64,000 nt of DNA from VYDC01 sp963667515 (GCA_963667515.2 CAXXXY010000006.1:1-64000), one strand, 5' to 3'. Counted from the first letter of the stretch, positions 17,540-26,924 are shown. The notes: generated by a model from the letters alone, not told the origin. Made by a program: numbers and translations.

Positions 17540-17741
17540 CGAGCGTTCCGCTCGACTCTAGCGCTGCCGCTCCTCGGAGCGGCCCTGCGGTGCTCGGGCG
17601 AATCGACTGCGGGCGAGAGGGCTGGGCGGCACGTGCGCCGACGCCGGAGCGCCGAGCCCGCTCGGCCGCCCGCCGGCTCGCGCGACCGCGCCTCGACCCA
17701 CGTCGAGGAGCGGCAGCCCCTAGGGTCGAGCGGAACGCTCG
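17540..17741. repeat. Paired hairpin element 3 between convergent fumC and the small TM gene
   Basis: Left hairpin CGAGCG-TTC-CGCTCG (17540-17554) starts immediately after the fumC TAA. The right arm GGCAGCCCCTAGGG with hairpin CGAGCG-GAA-CGCTCG (17727-17741) encodes the end and TAG stop of the minus-strand small gene. An internal GCGGGCGAGAGGG block resembles the subterminal motif of elements 4 and 6. Confidence 0.8.
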
Positions 17742-17821
17742 TCGGCGGCGAGGGCGAAGACGAGGCCGACGGCCGCGCCCACCACCACGCCGACGCCGAT
17801 GTAGGTGAAGACCGCGGTCAT
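17720..17821 (-). CDS. 33-residue single-TM peptide downstream of frdD
   Basis: A short open frame starts at ATG 17821 with a strong GGAGGGGG ribosome binding site. It encodes a Thr/Phe N-terminus, one continuous hydrophobic helix (FTYIGVGVVVGAAVGLVFAL), then AADERSARP and TAG. It is on the same strand as frdABCD, 172 bp after frdD, so it could be an accessory membrane peptide of the complex or a free-standing small gene. Its last six codons and stop come from the right arm of repeat element 3. No homologue is recognised. Confidence 0.55.
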   Translation of the reverse strand: MTAVFTYIGVGVVVGAAVGLVFALAADERSARP

Positions 17822-17951
17822 GCCGCCCCCTCCGCTGCTCGGGTCACCCTACAGCGAGGTGCGGGAGCTCGGCACGGGCTGAGCCTGCTCGCCCACCCCG
17901 TGCTCGCATGACCTCGACTCGCCCCACCTCGAGGCGCGCCCACGTCGAGGC

Positions 17952-17983
17952 GCAGCAGCCCCTCGAGTCCAGCGGAACGCTGG
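17952..17983. repeat. Solo hairpin arm after frdD
   Basis: CGCAGCAGCCCCTCGAG followed by hairpin CCAGCG-GAA-CGCTGG (17969-17983) ends 10 bp beyond the frdD stop. No inverted partner is seen. The stretch between this arm and the small gene at 17821 contains nothing else recognisable. Confidence 0.75.
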
Positions 17984-17993
17984 CGCGCCGCCC

Positions 17994-18323
17994 TCAGACG
18001 ACGACCGTGGCGGCCCAGATCGTGGCGGCCGCCGCGGCGCCGTAGGCGATCACGGCGATCGGGAGCGCCGCGCCGCGCAGGCCGAGGTCCATCGCCGTGT
18101 GGCGCAGACGGTGCGCGGCGTGGACGAACGTCAGGAACGCCAGCCCGACGAGCACCAGCCGCACGAGCGGGTTGTCGAAGATGTCGAACAGCCGGTCGAA
18201 GGCCACCTCCTCCGCCGGGACCACGAAGCCCGTGAGCACGATCAGAGCGGGCGCGAGCAGCGCCAGCACCACGCCCCCGGCGGAGAAGACGGCCCAGACC
18301 AGCGGCTCGTTCGACGGGCGCAT
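17994..18323 (-). CDS. frdD: Fumarate reductase / succinate dehydrogenase membrane subunit D
   Basis: The second membrane anchor of a type-D complex II, 109 residues with three hydrophobic helices. NEPLVWAVFSAGGVVLALLA and the following ALIVLTGFVVP closely resemble the FrdD N-terminus, and FVHAAHRLRHTAMDL matches its conserved His region near the quinone site. Together with FrdC it anchors the catalytic dimer and passes electrons to or from quinone, without haem in the characterised Frd enzymes. It is 21 bp after frdC in the operon. Confidence 0.85.
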   Translation of the reverse strand: MRPSNEPLVWAVFSAGGVVLALLAPALIVLTGFVVPAEEVAFDRLFDIFDNPLVRLVLVGLAFLTFVHAAHRLRHTAMDLGLRGAALPIAVIAYGAAAAATIWAATVVV

Positions 18324-18344
18324 CGCAGCTCCTCGACTCTCGGC

Positions 18345-18728
18345 TCAAGCCAGGAAGATGACGGCCACGACGGCGCTGGCCGCCGCGAGCGCCACGTAGT
18401 TCGCGGCGATGAGCTGGATCCCCGGCACCCGGCGCACGCCCATCTTGAGCGGCAGCGCCTTGGGGACCGCCTGGAACCACGTGACCGTGTGGAGCATCGC
18501 GAACAGCAGCGCGACGCCGTGGAAGACGAGGAGGACCGGGCCCTGCAGCACCTCGAGGTAGTCCTCGAACGCGCCCTCGCCCGTGCGGACCGCCTGCGCC
18601 AGCACCAGCAGCAGCACCATGTACACCGCCGCGAAGAGCGCGGAGAGCTCCCGCAGCAGGAAGACGCGGTAGCGCCAGCTGCGGTTCCACCAGAGGGCGG
18701 AGCTGCGTCGCGGGAGCGGACCCGGCAT
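18345..18728 (-). CDS. frdC: Fumarate reductase / succinate dehydrogenase membrane subunit C
   Basis: First membrane anchor of the quinone-reactive complex II, 127 residues and three hydrophobic helices. WWNRSWRYRVFLLRELSALF, FHGVALLFAMLHTVTWFQ and VPKALPLKMGVRRVPGIQL follow the order of FrdC conserved segments, with HTVTWF the clearest signature. The gene is 15 bp after frdB. Resemblance to FrdC rather than SdhC places the complex in the haem-free type. Confidence 0.85.
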   Translation of the reverse strand: MPGPLPRRSSALWWNRSWRYRVFLLRELSALFAAVYMVLLLVLAQAVRTGEGAFEDYLEVLQGPVLLVFHGVALLFAMLHTVTWFQAVPKALPLKMGVRRVPGIQLIAANYVALAAASAVVAVIFLA

Positions 18729-18743
18729 CGGCCCTCCGAGTGT

Positions 18744-19520
18744 CTAGCGGCGCCCGAGCGGCTTCAGGAACGAGAGGAAGAAGCCGTTCGTGGCCTCGAC
18801 TTTGGCCTGCTGGATGGCAGCGGCAGGATCGACGTGCTTGGGGCACACCGCGCTGCACTCGCCCACGAAGGTGCAGTCCCAGATGCCCTCCTTGGACCAC
18901 ACGAGCTCGTTGCGCTCGTCGTTGCCCTCGTCGCGCGAGTCCAGGTTGTAGCGCTGGGCCAGCGCGATGACCGCGGGGCCCAGGAACTGCTCCTCCTGCT
19001 CGTAGACCGGGCACGCGGCGTAGCAGAGCATGCAGTTGATGCACATCGTGAACTGCCTGAAGTCGGCCAGCTGAGACGGGGTCTGCAGGTACTCCCCTTC
19101 GGAGAGCGGCTTGTCGACCTCGCGGATGATCCACGGCTTGACGGACTCCAGCTTAACCATGAAGTCGTCCAGCGAGATGACCATGTCGCGCTCGACGGGG
19201 AAGCCGCGCAACGGCTCCACGCGGATCGGGCCCGGGACGAGGTCGCGCAGGAAGGCGCTGCAGGTGAGCTGCGGCGTGCCGTTGACCATCATCCCGCAGC
19301 TGCCGCAGACGCCCATCCGACACGACCAGCGGTAGCTCAGCGTGCCGTCGACCTCGTCCTTGAGGTAGTTCAGCGCGTCGAGCACCACCCACTCGTCGCG
19401 GTAGGGCACCTCGTAGCTCTGGAATCGCGGCTCGGTGTCCTGCTCCGGGTGGTAGCGGAAAAGCTCCAGCGTGATCGTGCGCTGCGCCGTCGAGGGCGGG
19501 GTCGAGGTGGTGCTCGTCAC
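18744..19520 (-). CDS. frdB: Fumarate reductase / succinate dehydrogenase iron-sulfur subunit
   Basis: Carries three iron-sulfur clusters between the flavin and quinone. The N-terminal [2Fe-2S] ligands lie in SCRMGVCGSCGMMVNGTPQLTC. The C-terminal cluster ligands lie in CINCMLCYAACPVY and CTFVGECSAVCPKHVDP. GTG 19520 is chosen because GGAGG stands 7 nt upstream; the frame is open further upstream but overlaps the end of frdA. Length 258 residues, near the family norm. Confidence 0.93.
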   Translation of the reverse strand: MTSTTSTPPSTAQRTITLELFRYHPEQDTEPRFQSYEVPYRDEWVVLDALNYLKDEVDGTLSYRWSCRMGVCGSCGMMVNGTPQLTCSAFLRDLVPGPIRVEPLRGFPVERDMVISLDDFMVKLESVKPWIIREVDKPLSEGEYLQTPSQLADFRQFTMCINCMLCYAACPVYEQEEQFLGPAVIALAQRYNLDSRDEGNDERNELVWSKEGIWDCTFVGECSAVCPKHVDPAAAIQQAKVEATNGFFLSFLKPLGRR

Positions 19521-19581
19521 GATGCCTCCACGCTGTGCGAGCCGCACGCCGCCTGCGCCATCAGCTCCCGTGCACCCGCCA

Positions 19582-21342
19582 TCAGCTACCGTACACCCGA
19601 TCGCCGGGCGGCCACTTCGTGATCGTGACGTCCCGGTAGTCGATGCGAGGTTCGCCATCCGTGCGATAGGCGAGCGAGTGCGAGAGGAAGCGCTCGTCGT
19701 CGCGCTCGGGGTGGTCGGTGCGCTGGTGCGACCCGCGCGACTCGGTGCGAGCCAGCGCGGAGTGCGCGACGGCCTCGCCCACGTCGATCAGGAACTCGAG
19801 CTCGAGCGCCAAGGTCAGCTCCGTGTTGAAGCTCTTGCTGTGGTCGTCGAGGGAGACGCGGGCGACGCGCTGCTTGAGGTCGGCGATCTTCGCGGCGGTC
19901 TGGCGCAGGCGCGCGTCGTCACGGTAGACGCCGGCCCCGCTCTCCATCGCGTCCGTCAGCTCGTCGCGCAGCGCCGCGATGCGCTCGCCGCCCGTGGGCC
20001 CGCCGAGGAACTGCCGGGCGATCCGCTCGCGCTCAGCGGTGGCCTGCGCCTCGATCGCGGCGGTGTCGATCGAGGGGTGCTCGCGCGCCCACTCGGCCGC
20101 CGCTCGGCCCGCGCGCGCGCCGAAGACCAGCAGCTCCGTGAGCGAGTTCGACCCGAGCCGATTCGCGCCGTTGATGCTGACGCAGGCGCACTCTCCCGCC
20201 GCGTAGAGGCCGGGCAGGCTCGTCGCCCCGTCGAGGTCCGTGTCGACGCCGCCCATCATGTAGTGCACCACCGGGCGCACCGGGATCGGCTCGTGGACCG
20301 GGTCGATGCCCGCGTAGTTCTTGGCCAGCTCGCGGACGAACGGGATGCGCTCGTCGATCTTCTTCTCGCCCAGGTGCCGCACGTCCAGATGTACGTACGT
20401 CCCGAACGGCCCCTCGAAGACGTTGCCGCGGTCCTGCTCCTTCATGAAGGCCTGCGAGAGCCGGTCGCGCGGCCCGAGCTCCATGCTGCGGAGCTGCGGG
20501 TGTGCCGGATCGTCGAGCGCGAGCGGCTCGCCCAGCTCATAGTCCTGCAGATAGCGGCGCCCGGCCGAGTTGACCATGACCCCGCCCTCGCCGCGCGCCG
20601 CCTCCGTGATCAGGATGCCGGTGCCGGGGAGGCCGGTGGGGTGGTACTGGACGAACTCCATGTCCTTGAGCGCCACCCCGGCGCGGTACGCCATCGCCAT
20701 CCCGTCGCCGGTCTTGATGGCGGCGTTCGTCGTGAAGGGAAAGACGCGGCCACCGCCGCCGGTGCAGAGGATGACCGACTTCGCCCGGATCGCGTGCAGC
20801 TCGCCGGTGCGGAAGTCGATCGCCGTCACGCCCTGGCAGCGCCCGTCCTCCACCAACAGCCGCGTGGCGAACCACTCGTCGTAGCGGTGGACGCTCGTGT
20901 GCTTGAGGGAGGTCTGGAACAGCGCGTGGAGCATGTGGAAGCCGGTCTTGTCGGCGGCGTACCAGGTCCGGCGGATGCGCATGCCGCCGAAGGGCCGCAC
21001 GGCGACGGAGCCGTCGGGCTCGCGGCTCCACGGGCAGCCCCAGTGCTCGAGCTGCACCATCTCGCGCGGCGCCTCGTTGACGAAGAGCTCGACGGCGTCC
21101 TGGTCGGCGAGCCAATCGGCGCCGCTGATCGTGTCGTAGATGTGGTCGTCGAGGCTGTCGTCGTCCTTGATGACGGCGGCGGCGCCGCCCTCTGCCGACA
21201 CGGTGTGGCTCCGCATCGGGTAGACCTTGGAGACCATCGCGATGTCGAGGTCCGGGTACGCCTCAGCCGCCGCGATCACGGCGCGGAGGCCGGCGCCGCC
21301 ACCCCCAACAATGAGCAGATCGTGCTCGAGATCGTCAGGCAC
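19582..21342 (-). CDS. frdA: Fumarate reductase / succinate dehydrogenase flavoprotein subunit
   Basis: Catalytic FAD-binding subunit of complex II. It has DLLIVGGGGAGLRAVIAAAE, KVYPMRSHTVSAEGGAAAV with the FAD-linking His, EFVQYHPTGLPGTGILITEAARGEGG, and HYMMGGVDTDLDGAT. The many blocks shared with FrdA (WGCPWSREPDGSV, YAADKTGFHMLHALFQTSL) place it in the Frd-like group. In a TCA cluster it probably oxidises succinate, though such enzymes can run either way. GTG 21342 follows GGGGG by 5 nt and gives an N-terminus matching E. coli FrdA; ATG 21399 would add 19 residues without a ribosome binding site. First gene of frdABCD. Confidence 0.93.
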   Translation of the reverse strand: MPDDLEHDLLIVGGGGAGLRAVIAAAEAYPDLDIAMVSKVYPMRSHTVSAEGGAAAVIKDDDSLDDHIYDTISGADWLADQDAVELFVNEAPREMVQLEHWGCPWSREPDGSVAVRPFGGMRIRRTWYAADKTGFHMLHALFQTSLKHTSVHRYDEWFATRLLVEDGRCQGVTAIDFRTGELHAIRAKSVILCTGGGGRVFPFTTNAAIKTGDGMAMAYRAGVALKDMEFVQYHPTGLPGTGILITEAARGEGGVMVNSAGRRYLQDYELGEPLALDDPAHPQLRSMELGPRDRLSQAFMKEQDRGNVFEGPFGTYVHLDVRHLGEKKIDERIPFVRELAKNYAGIDPVHEPIPVRPVVHYMMGGVDTDLDGATSLPGLYAAGECACVSINGANRLGSNSLTELLVFGARAGRAAAEWAREHPSIDTAAIEAQATAERERIARQFLGGPTGGERIAALRDELTDAMESGAGVYRDDARLRQTAAKIADLKQRVARVSLDDHSKSFNTELTLALELEFLIDVGEAVAHSALARTESRGSHQRTDHPERDDERFLSHSLAYRTDGEPRIDYRDVTITKWPPGDRVYGS

Positions 21343-21444
21343 ACAGACCCCCGAGGCAGCGACAGGCAACGCCGAGACTATTCCCGAGCGCGCAGCCATG
21401 GTCAAGTCGGCGCGACGAGGCTCCGGCGGGCCGGGTCGCCGCGC

Positions 21445-21975
21445 TCAGCGGCCCATCAGCGCGAGCGCCGCGAGGGTCTTCGCGTCCTCGATCTCGCCGG
21501 TGGCGGCCGCGCGCGCCACCTCGGCGGGCGCCATCGCGATCGGGCCGTCGATGTACTCGTCGTGGTCCTGCGGCAGCGGGTCCGCGGTCAGCCCGCGCGC
21601 GAGGAAGAGGTGGATGTACTCGTCGCAGAACCCGGGCGCCGTGTAGAAGCCGCCGATGCGCTCCAGCTCCGCGGCGGCGTAGCCTGTCTCCTCGCGCAGC
21701 TCGCGGGCGGCGGTGCGCTCGGGCGACTCGCCGGGCTCGAGCGTGCCGGCCGGTACCTCCAGCAGGACGCGGCCCGCCGGGTGCCGGTACTGCCGCACGA
21801 GCAGCCAGCGCCCCTGCTCGTCCAGCGCGACGATGGCGACGGCGCCAGGGTGCCGCACGACGATGCGCTCCGCCTCGTGCCCGTCGGGGAAGCGGATGCG
21901 CGCGCGCTCGACGTCGATGGGCCGCGCGGAGAGCACCCGCTCCACCGAGAGCACCTCAGCAACGTTCCGTTGCAT
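21445..21975 (-). CDS. Nudix hydrolase, ADP-ribose pyrophosphatase type
   Basis: Likely cleaves ADP-ribose or related nucleotide sugars. The Nudix box matches GX5EX7REUXEEXGU exactly, spanning GTLEPGESPERTAARELREE plus TGY. The preceding VRQYRHPAGRVLLEVPAG and following IGGFYTAPGFCDEYIHLFLA are typical of the NudF/ADPRase group, with the downstream Glu in the CDEYIH region. The start is unusual: ATG 21975 (and ATG 21999) lies at the edge of hairpins of repeat element 4 and both give MQRNVA. A downstream GTG at 21954 is the only alternative outside the repeat. Confidence 0.8.
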   Translation of the reverse strand: MQRNVAEVLSVERVLSARPIDVERARIRFPDGHEAERIVVRHPGAVAIVALDEQGRWLLVRQYRHPAGRVLLEVPAGTLEPGESPERTAARELREETGYAAAELERIGGFYTAPGFCDEYIHLFLARGLTADPLPQDHDEYIDGPIAMAPAEVARAAATGEIEDAKTLAALALMGR

Positions 21976-22140
21976 CGGGTCGGCAACGTTCCGTTGCATC
22001 GGGTCGGCTGCCGCACCTGCGAGAGGGCTCGCGGACCGCTCGTCGTTCGTCGAGGCGTCGGGCCCGCCGGTCGTCACGCCCCCCTGCCGTCCGGCTCCAT
22101 AGGCAGGAGCGGCAGCCCCTCGAGTCGAGCGGAACGCTCG
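21959..22140. repeat. Paired hairpin element 4 between GNAT and Nudix genes
   Basis: The left side has two tandem hairpins GCAACG-TTC-CGTTGC (21959-21973 and 21983-21997), a stem variant with compensating changes, then GGCTGCCGC and the subterminal CTGCGAGAGGGCTCGCGGAC block. The right arm is GCGGCAGCCCCTCGAG with hairpin CGAGCG-GAA-CGCTCG (22126-22140). It encodes the last residues of the GNAT gene and the candidate start codons of the Nudix gene. Confidence 0.8.
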
Positions 22141-22652
22141 CGGGCGAGGGGGAGGATCATGGCGATCTCCTCGCAGCCGGGGAACTTCGGGCAGCGGTAG
22201 CACTCGTTCCAGACCTTGCGTGGCAGCGACATGACATCCGCCTGCTCCCAGCCGAGCCGCTCGAAGAAGCCGGGGCGGTACGTCAGCGCGAAGAGCCGAT
22301 CGAGGCCCAGCGCCTGGCCCTCGGCGACGCAGGCCTCCGTCAGCGCGCGGCCGTAGCCGCCCGACTGCCGGTCCGCCTCTACCGCGAGCGACTTCAGCTC
22401 CGCGAGGTCGGACCAGGTGATGTGCAGCGCGGCGCAACCGACGAGCCGCCCCTCCTCGCGCACGACGAAGAAGTCGCGGATGTTCTCGTAGGTCTCGCCC
22501 AGCGTGCGCGGCAGCATCTGCCCCTGCGCCGCCCACGAGTTGATGAGCGCGCAGACCTCGCGCGCGTCGCGCACGGTGGCGCGCTCCACCCGCACCGCCG
22601 CAGCGGCGGCGGCCGGCTGCGCCGGAATCGCCCTCGTCTCGTCCTCGACCAT
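22074..22652 (-). CDS. GNAT N-acetyltransferase, N-acetylglutamate-synthase-like
   Basis: GNAT-fold acetyltransferase of 192 residues. AELKSLAVEADRQSGGYGRALTE contains the acetyl-CoA-binding loop. The tail YRPGFFERLGWEQ...LPRKVWNECYRCPKFPGCEEIAM is typical of short ArgA-like proteins that acetylate glutamate in arginine synthesis. That assignment is by resemblance only; no arginine genes are nearby. The last 21 residues, ERSARLEGLPLLPMEPDGRG and a final Ala, are encoded by repeat element 4 and are unlikely to be part of the enzyme. The ATG at 22652 has no strong ribosome binding site. Confidence 0.7.
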   Translation of the reverse strand: MVEDETRAIPAQPAAAAAAVRVERATVRDAREVCALINSWAAQGQMLPRTLGETYENIRDFFVVREEGRLVGCAALHITWSDLAELKSLAVEADRQSGGYGRALTEACVAEGQALGLDRLFALTYRPGFFERLGWEQADVMSLPRKVWNECYRCPKFPGCEEIAMILPLARERSARLEGLPLLPMEPDGRGA

Positions 22653-22667
22653 CGTCCGTTCAGGATA

Positions 22668-22825
22668 CGAGCGTTCCGCTCGACTGGGGGGCTGCCGCTG
22701 CTGCCAGCCCCGCCCCGTTCTCGCGCGTCACATGGAGCGGGGTGGAGTGCTTCGGACTGACAGAACCGGCAGACGGGGAGCCCTCTCGGAGGCGCGGGAG
22801 CCCCTAGGGTCGAGCGGGACGCTCG
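22668..22825. repeat. Paired hairpin element 5 between GNAT start and nadK end
   Basis: Left hairpin CGAGCG-TTC-CGCTCG (22668-22682) is followed by GGGGGGCTGCCGC. The right arm GGAGCCCCTAGGG with hairpin CGAGCG-GGA-CGCTCG (22811-22825) differs in its loop base and encodes the nadK stop. GAGCCCTCTCGGAGG near 22781 is the subterminal motif. At 158 bp it is the shortest paired copy. Confidence 0.8.
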
Positions 22826-23681
22826 CGCTCGGTGCCGAGGGCGTGGTCGGAGCGCAGCCAGCCCAGGCGGTCGGCGACGTTGGCGTAGAACTGCCCGGCG
22901 TCGCCCAGCCGAGCGAAGCGGACGCGGCGCGGCGAGCCTGTCACCTCCACCATCTGCCCCGACTCGATGGGGTGCTCGTGCACCCCGTCCACCACCAGCA
23001 GCGCCTGCTCGCCGCGCACCAGCTGCAGCGAGATGCGCGTCGCGCCGGGCAGCACGAGCGGGTTGTGCGAGGTGAGGTGGGGGGCCAGCGGCATCAGGAT
23101 CAGGTCGCTCGACGTCGGCGTCAGCACGGGCCCGCCGATGGAGAGCGTGTAGCCCGTCGAGCCGGTCGCGGTGGCGACGATCACCGCGTCGGCGCGGTAC
23201 TCGGCGACCAGCACGCCGTCCAGACTCGCGCCCACGGAGACGGTGCGCCCCAGCGAGCGGCGCCCGATCACCACGTCGTTGAGGGCGTGGAGCGGCGCGC
23301 CGCCGTCGATGCTCGCCTGCACCAGCGCGCGCTCCTCGACGCGGCCCGCGCCCGCGAGCACGCGGGCCAGCGCCGCCTGCGCGTCGGGCGGCGTCGCCTC
23401 CGTGAGGAAGCCGAGGCGCCCCATGCGCACGCCGAAGATCGGCGTGCCTCGCCCGCCGCCTCGGAGGCGCGCAGCACCGTGCCGTCGCCGCCCACGCAGA
23501 CCAGCAGCGCGGCGCCCGCCGCCTGCCTCGCGAGCTCCGCCTCGCCTGCGCCCTCGGTGCTCAGCGGGCCCACCCATGGCTCGCAGCCGTCCGCGCGCAC
23601 CTGCTCGGCGATCGTCTCCGCCATGCCGCGCGCCCCGGCGATGCCGGGGTGGTAGCAGACGACGACGCGCCGCGCGCTCAC
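22804..23681 (-). CDS. nadK: NAD kinase, interrupted by an apparent one-base frameshift
   Basis: Phosphorylates NAD to NADP. The N-terminal part, from the GTG at 23681, contains RRVVVCYHPGIAGARGMAE and LLVCVGGDGTVLRASEAAGE, the GGDGT catalytic motif. The rest, TPIFGVRMGRLGFLTEAT through LNDVVIGRRS, ATATGSTGYTLSIGGP and VVDGVHEHPIESG, is in another frame. The switch lies near 23450, and the 878-bp span is one base short of a whole number of codons. No rescuing start or slippery heptamer is evident. Since nadK is normally essential, a sequencing or assembly indel is likeliest. The last codons and TAG come from repeat element 5 (ending RERPARP). The start overlaps the tlyA stop. Confidence 0.8.
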
Positions 23682-24439
23682 GCGACCGGCCTCCGCAGCA
23701 GCAGGAAGAACTCGCGGTTGCCCGCGGGGCCGACGAGCGGCGAGCGGTAGACCCCGCCCGCGCGCAGCCCCGCGCCCTGCGCCCAGCGCAGCACGCGCCC
23801 CACCGTGCGCGCGTGCACCACCGGATCGCGCACCACGCCGCCGCGCTCCACGGCTGCACGCGGCGCCTCGAACTGCGGCTTCACCAGCGGCAGCAGCAGG
23901 CCGCCCGGCCGCAGCGAGTGCAGCGCCGCCGGGAGCACGGCGCGCAGCGAGATGAACGAGACGTCGGCGGTCACGAGATCGACCGGCGGATCGAGCGGCA
24001 GTAGATCGCGCGCGTGCGTCCGCTCGCGCACCTCGACGCGGGGATCCTCGCGCAGCCGCAGCGCGAGCTCGCCGTAGCCGACGTCGACGGCGACGACGGA
24101 GGCCGCGCCGTGCTGCAGCAGGCAGTCGGTGAACCCGCCGGTGGAGGCGCCGACGTCGAGGCAGCGGCGGCCCGCGACGTCCACGCCGGCGCGCGCGAGC
24201 ACCGGCGCGAGCTTGTCGCCGCCCCGGCTGACGTAGCGCGAACGCTCGCGCAGCGCGACCTCGGCGTCGGACGGCAGGGGCGCGCCCGCGCGGTCGACAG
24301 GCTCGCCGCCGACCAGCACGTCGCGCGCCAGGATCAGCGCGCGCGCGCGCTCCACGCTGGGCGCGAGCCCGCGCTCCACGAGCAGCCGGTCGAGGCGCTG
24401 GCGACGCTGCCGGCGCACGCCGGCGGATGGGGCGGTCAT
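23678..24439 (-). CDS. tlyA: TlyA-family rRNA methyltransferase (hemolysin A-like)
   Basis: S4 domain fused to a Rossmann methyltransferase; characterised members 2'-O-methylate 16S and/or 23S rRNA. The S4 segment is RLDRLLVERGLAPSVERARA to VLVGGEPVDRAG. The methyltransferase domain has RYVSRGGDKLAPVLARAG, CLDVGASTGGFTDCLLQ (SAM loop) and LVTADVSFISLRAVLPAAL. ATG 24439 was chosen because the S4 domain follows directly; an ATG 12 bp upstream is in frame. The stop overlaps the nadK start, a common gene pair. Confidence 0.88.
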   Translation of the reverse strand: MTAPSAGVRRQRRQRLDRLLVERGLAPSVERARALILARDVLVGGEPVDRAGAPLPSDAEVALRERSRYVSRGGDKLAPVLARAGVDVAGRRCLDVGASTGGFTDCLLQHGAASVVAVDVGYGELALRLREDPRVEVRERTHARDLLPLDPPVDLVTADVSFISLRAVLPAALHSLRPGGLLLPLVKPQFEAPRAAVERGGVVRDPVVHARTVGRVLRWAQGAGLRAGGVYRSPLVGPAGNREFFLLLRRPVA

Positions 24440-24540
24440 CGCAGGGAGCATATCGCGCTCGCCCGACGCGCACCGCCGAACGACCGGCACCGCAACTCGG
24501 GCTGCGGGCGAGCGGGTCGGGGCGTCGGGCCGCGGGCTAG

Positions 24541-25592
24541 CTGTACTACCCAGGAAGGTTGTTCACAGGCGGGAGGCGGGGACGGCCCCGCCGACGCCGC
24601 CGTGCGGTCGGCGGTGATTGTAGCGGTAGAGCCAGCGTGGGAGCTGGCGCAGCCGCTCGGCGTTGGAGCGGTAGGGGCGGGCGTAGGCCCACTCGTTCTG
24701 CAGGATCTGGATGAAACGCTCGGCTTTGCCGTTCGTCTGCGGGCGGTAGGGCCGCGTGTGCGACAGCCGCACGTCTGCGGCAGCGGCGGCGCCGTGGAAG
24801 CTGCGGGCGACGGTGTAGGCCTTCGCGTTGTCGGTCAGGACCCGGCGCACGCGCACGCCACGCCGGCGGAAGGCCGCGAGCGCCTGCTCGAGGAAGGCGG
24901 CGCAGCTCGCGCCACGCTCGTCGGGCAGGACGGAGACGTAGGCGTAACGGCTGTGGTCATCGACGGCGACGTGTAGGTACTCCAGCCCCAGCGAACGCCG
25001 CGAATGCGGCCCGGAGCGCGTCTCGGCGAAGCCAGGCGCCATTCGCTTGCCGCCGCCCTCGGGGACGCGCCCGAGCTTCTTCACGTCGAGATGCAGCAGG
25101 TCGCCGGGGGCGTCGTGCTCGTAGCGGACCGGCTCCCGGGTGACGCGGTGCAGGCTGTCGAGCCGGTTGAGGCCGCGGCGCCGCAGCACGGCGTAGACCG
25201 TGGAGCGGGCGACCCCGAGCGCCCACTGGATGCGATGCGGCCCGAATCCCTGCGTGCGTCGCACGGCGCAGATGCGTCGCTCCAGCTCGGGCGGCGTGCG
25301 CCGGGGATGCGCGCGCGGGGCGGAGCTGCGGTCCTCGAGCCCTGCCGCTCCCTCCGCCCGGAAGCGCCCCAGCCACTTGGCAACGGTGTGGCGGGAGACG
25401 CGGAAGTGGCGAGCGACCTCAGCCTGGGGCCAGCCGGCGTCCACTTCCCGCACGAGCTCGAGTCGGGTCAGCGGCGTCAGCCGCGCGTTACGATGGGCCA
25501 TGAGGGTGTCCTCTCCTCGCTACTGCCGTGCTGTCACACACAGCAGCGGGCGAGGCCCCTCATCCTGTCAACAACCTACGTGGGAACTACAG
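24541..25592 (-). mobile_element. IS481-family insertion sequence, copy 1, with CTAG target duplication
   Basis: 1,052 bp element with imperfect 27-bp inverted ends (CTGTACTACCCAGGAAGGTT at one end, CTGTAGTTCCCACGTAGGTT at the other, read inward). It is flanked by CTAG at 24537-24540 and 25593-25596, the 4-bp target typical of IS481 relatives. The right CTAG contains the stop codon of clpX. An equally long, near-identical copy lies at 46804-47855 in the opposite orientation. Confidence 0.92.
24563..25501 (-). CDS. IS481-family transposase
   Basis: Single-frame DDE transposase of 312 residues. An N-terminal helix-turn-helix (AEVARHFRVSRHTVAKWLGR) is followed by a second DNA-binding stretch GFGPHRIQWALGVARSTVYAVLRR. 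The catalytic rve domain has Asp in LLHLDVKKLG, Asp in RVLTDNAKAYTV and Glu in NGKAERFIQILQNEW. It is intact and probably active. It differs from copy 2 at only a few residues (LDSLHR versus LDRLHR, AYARPY versus TYASPY). Confidence 0.95.
   Translation of the reverse strand: MAHRNARLTPLTRLELVREVDAGWPQAEVARHFRVSRHTVAKWLGRFRAEGAAGLEDRSSAPRAHPRRTPPELERRICAVRRTQGFGPHRIQWALGVARSTVYAVLRRRGLNRLDSLHRVTREPVRYEHDAPGDLLHLDVKKLGRVPEGGGKRMAPGFAETRSGPHSRRSLGLEYLHVAVDDHSRYAYVSVLPDERGASCAAFLEQALAAFRRRGVRVRRVLTDNAKAYTVARSFHGAAAAADVRLSHTRPYRPQTNGKAERFIQILQNEWAYARPYRSNAERLRQLPRWLYRYNHRRPHGGVGGAVPASRL

Positions 25593-26924
<1,332 letters not shown>

Noticed and set aside
23440..23470. Programmed frameshift in nadK
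   Set aside because: No slippery heptamer, internal Shine-Dalgarno or downstream hairpin of the usual kind is visible.
22804..23859. NAD kinase beginning at 23859 in the downstream frame
   Set aside because: That frame has no GGDGT motif and its first 135 residues are Arg/Ala shadow of tlyA; the real N-terminus lies in the other frame.
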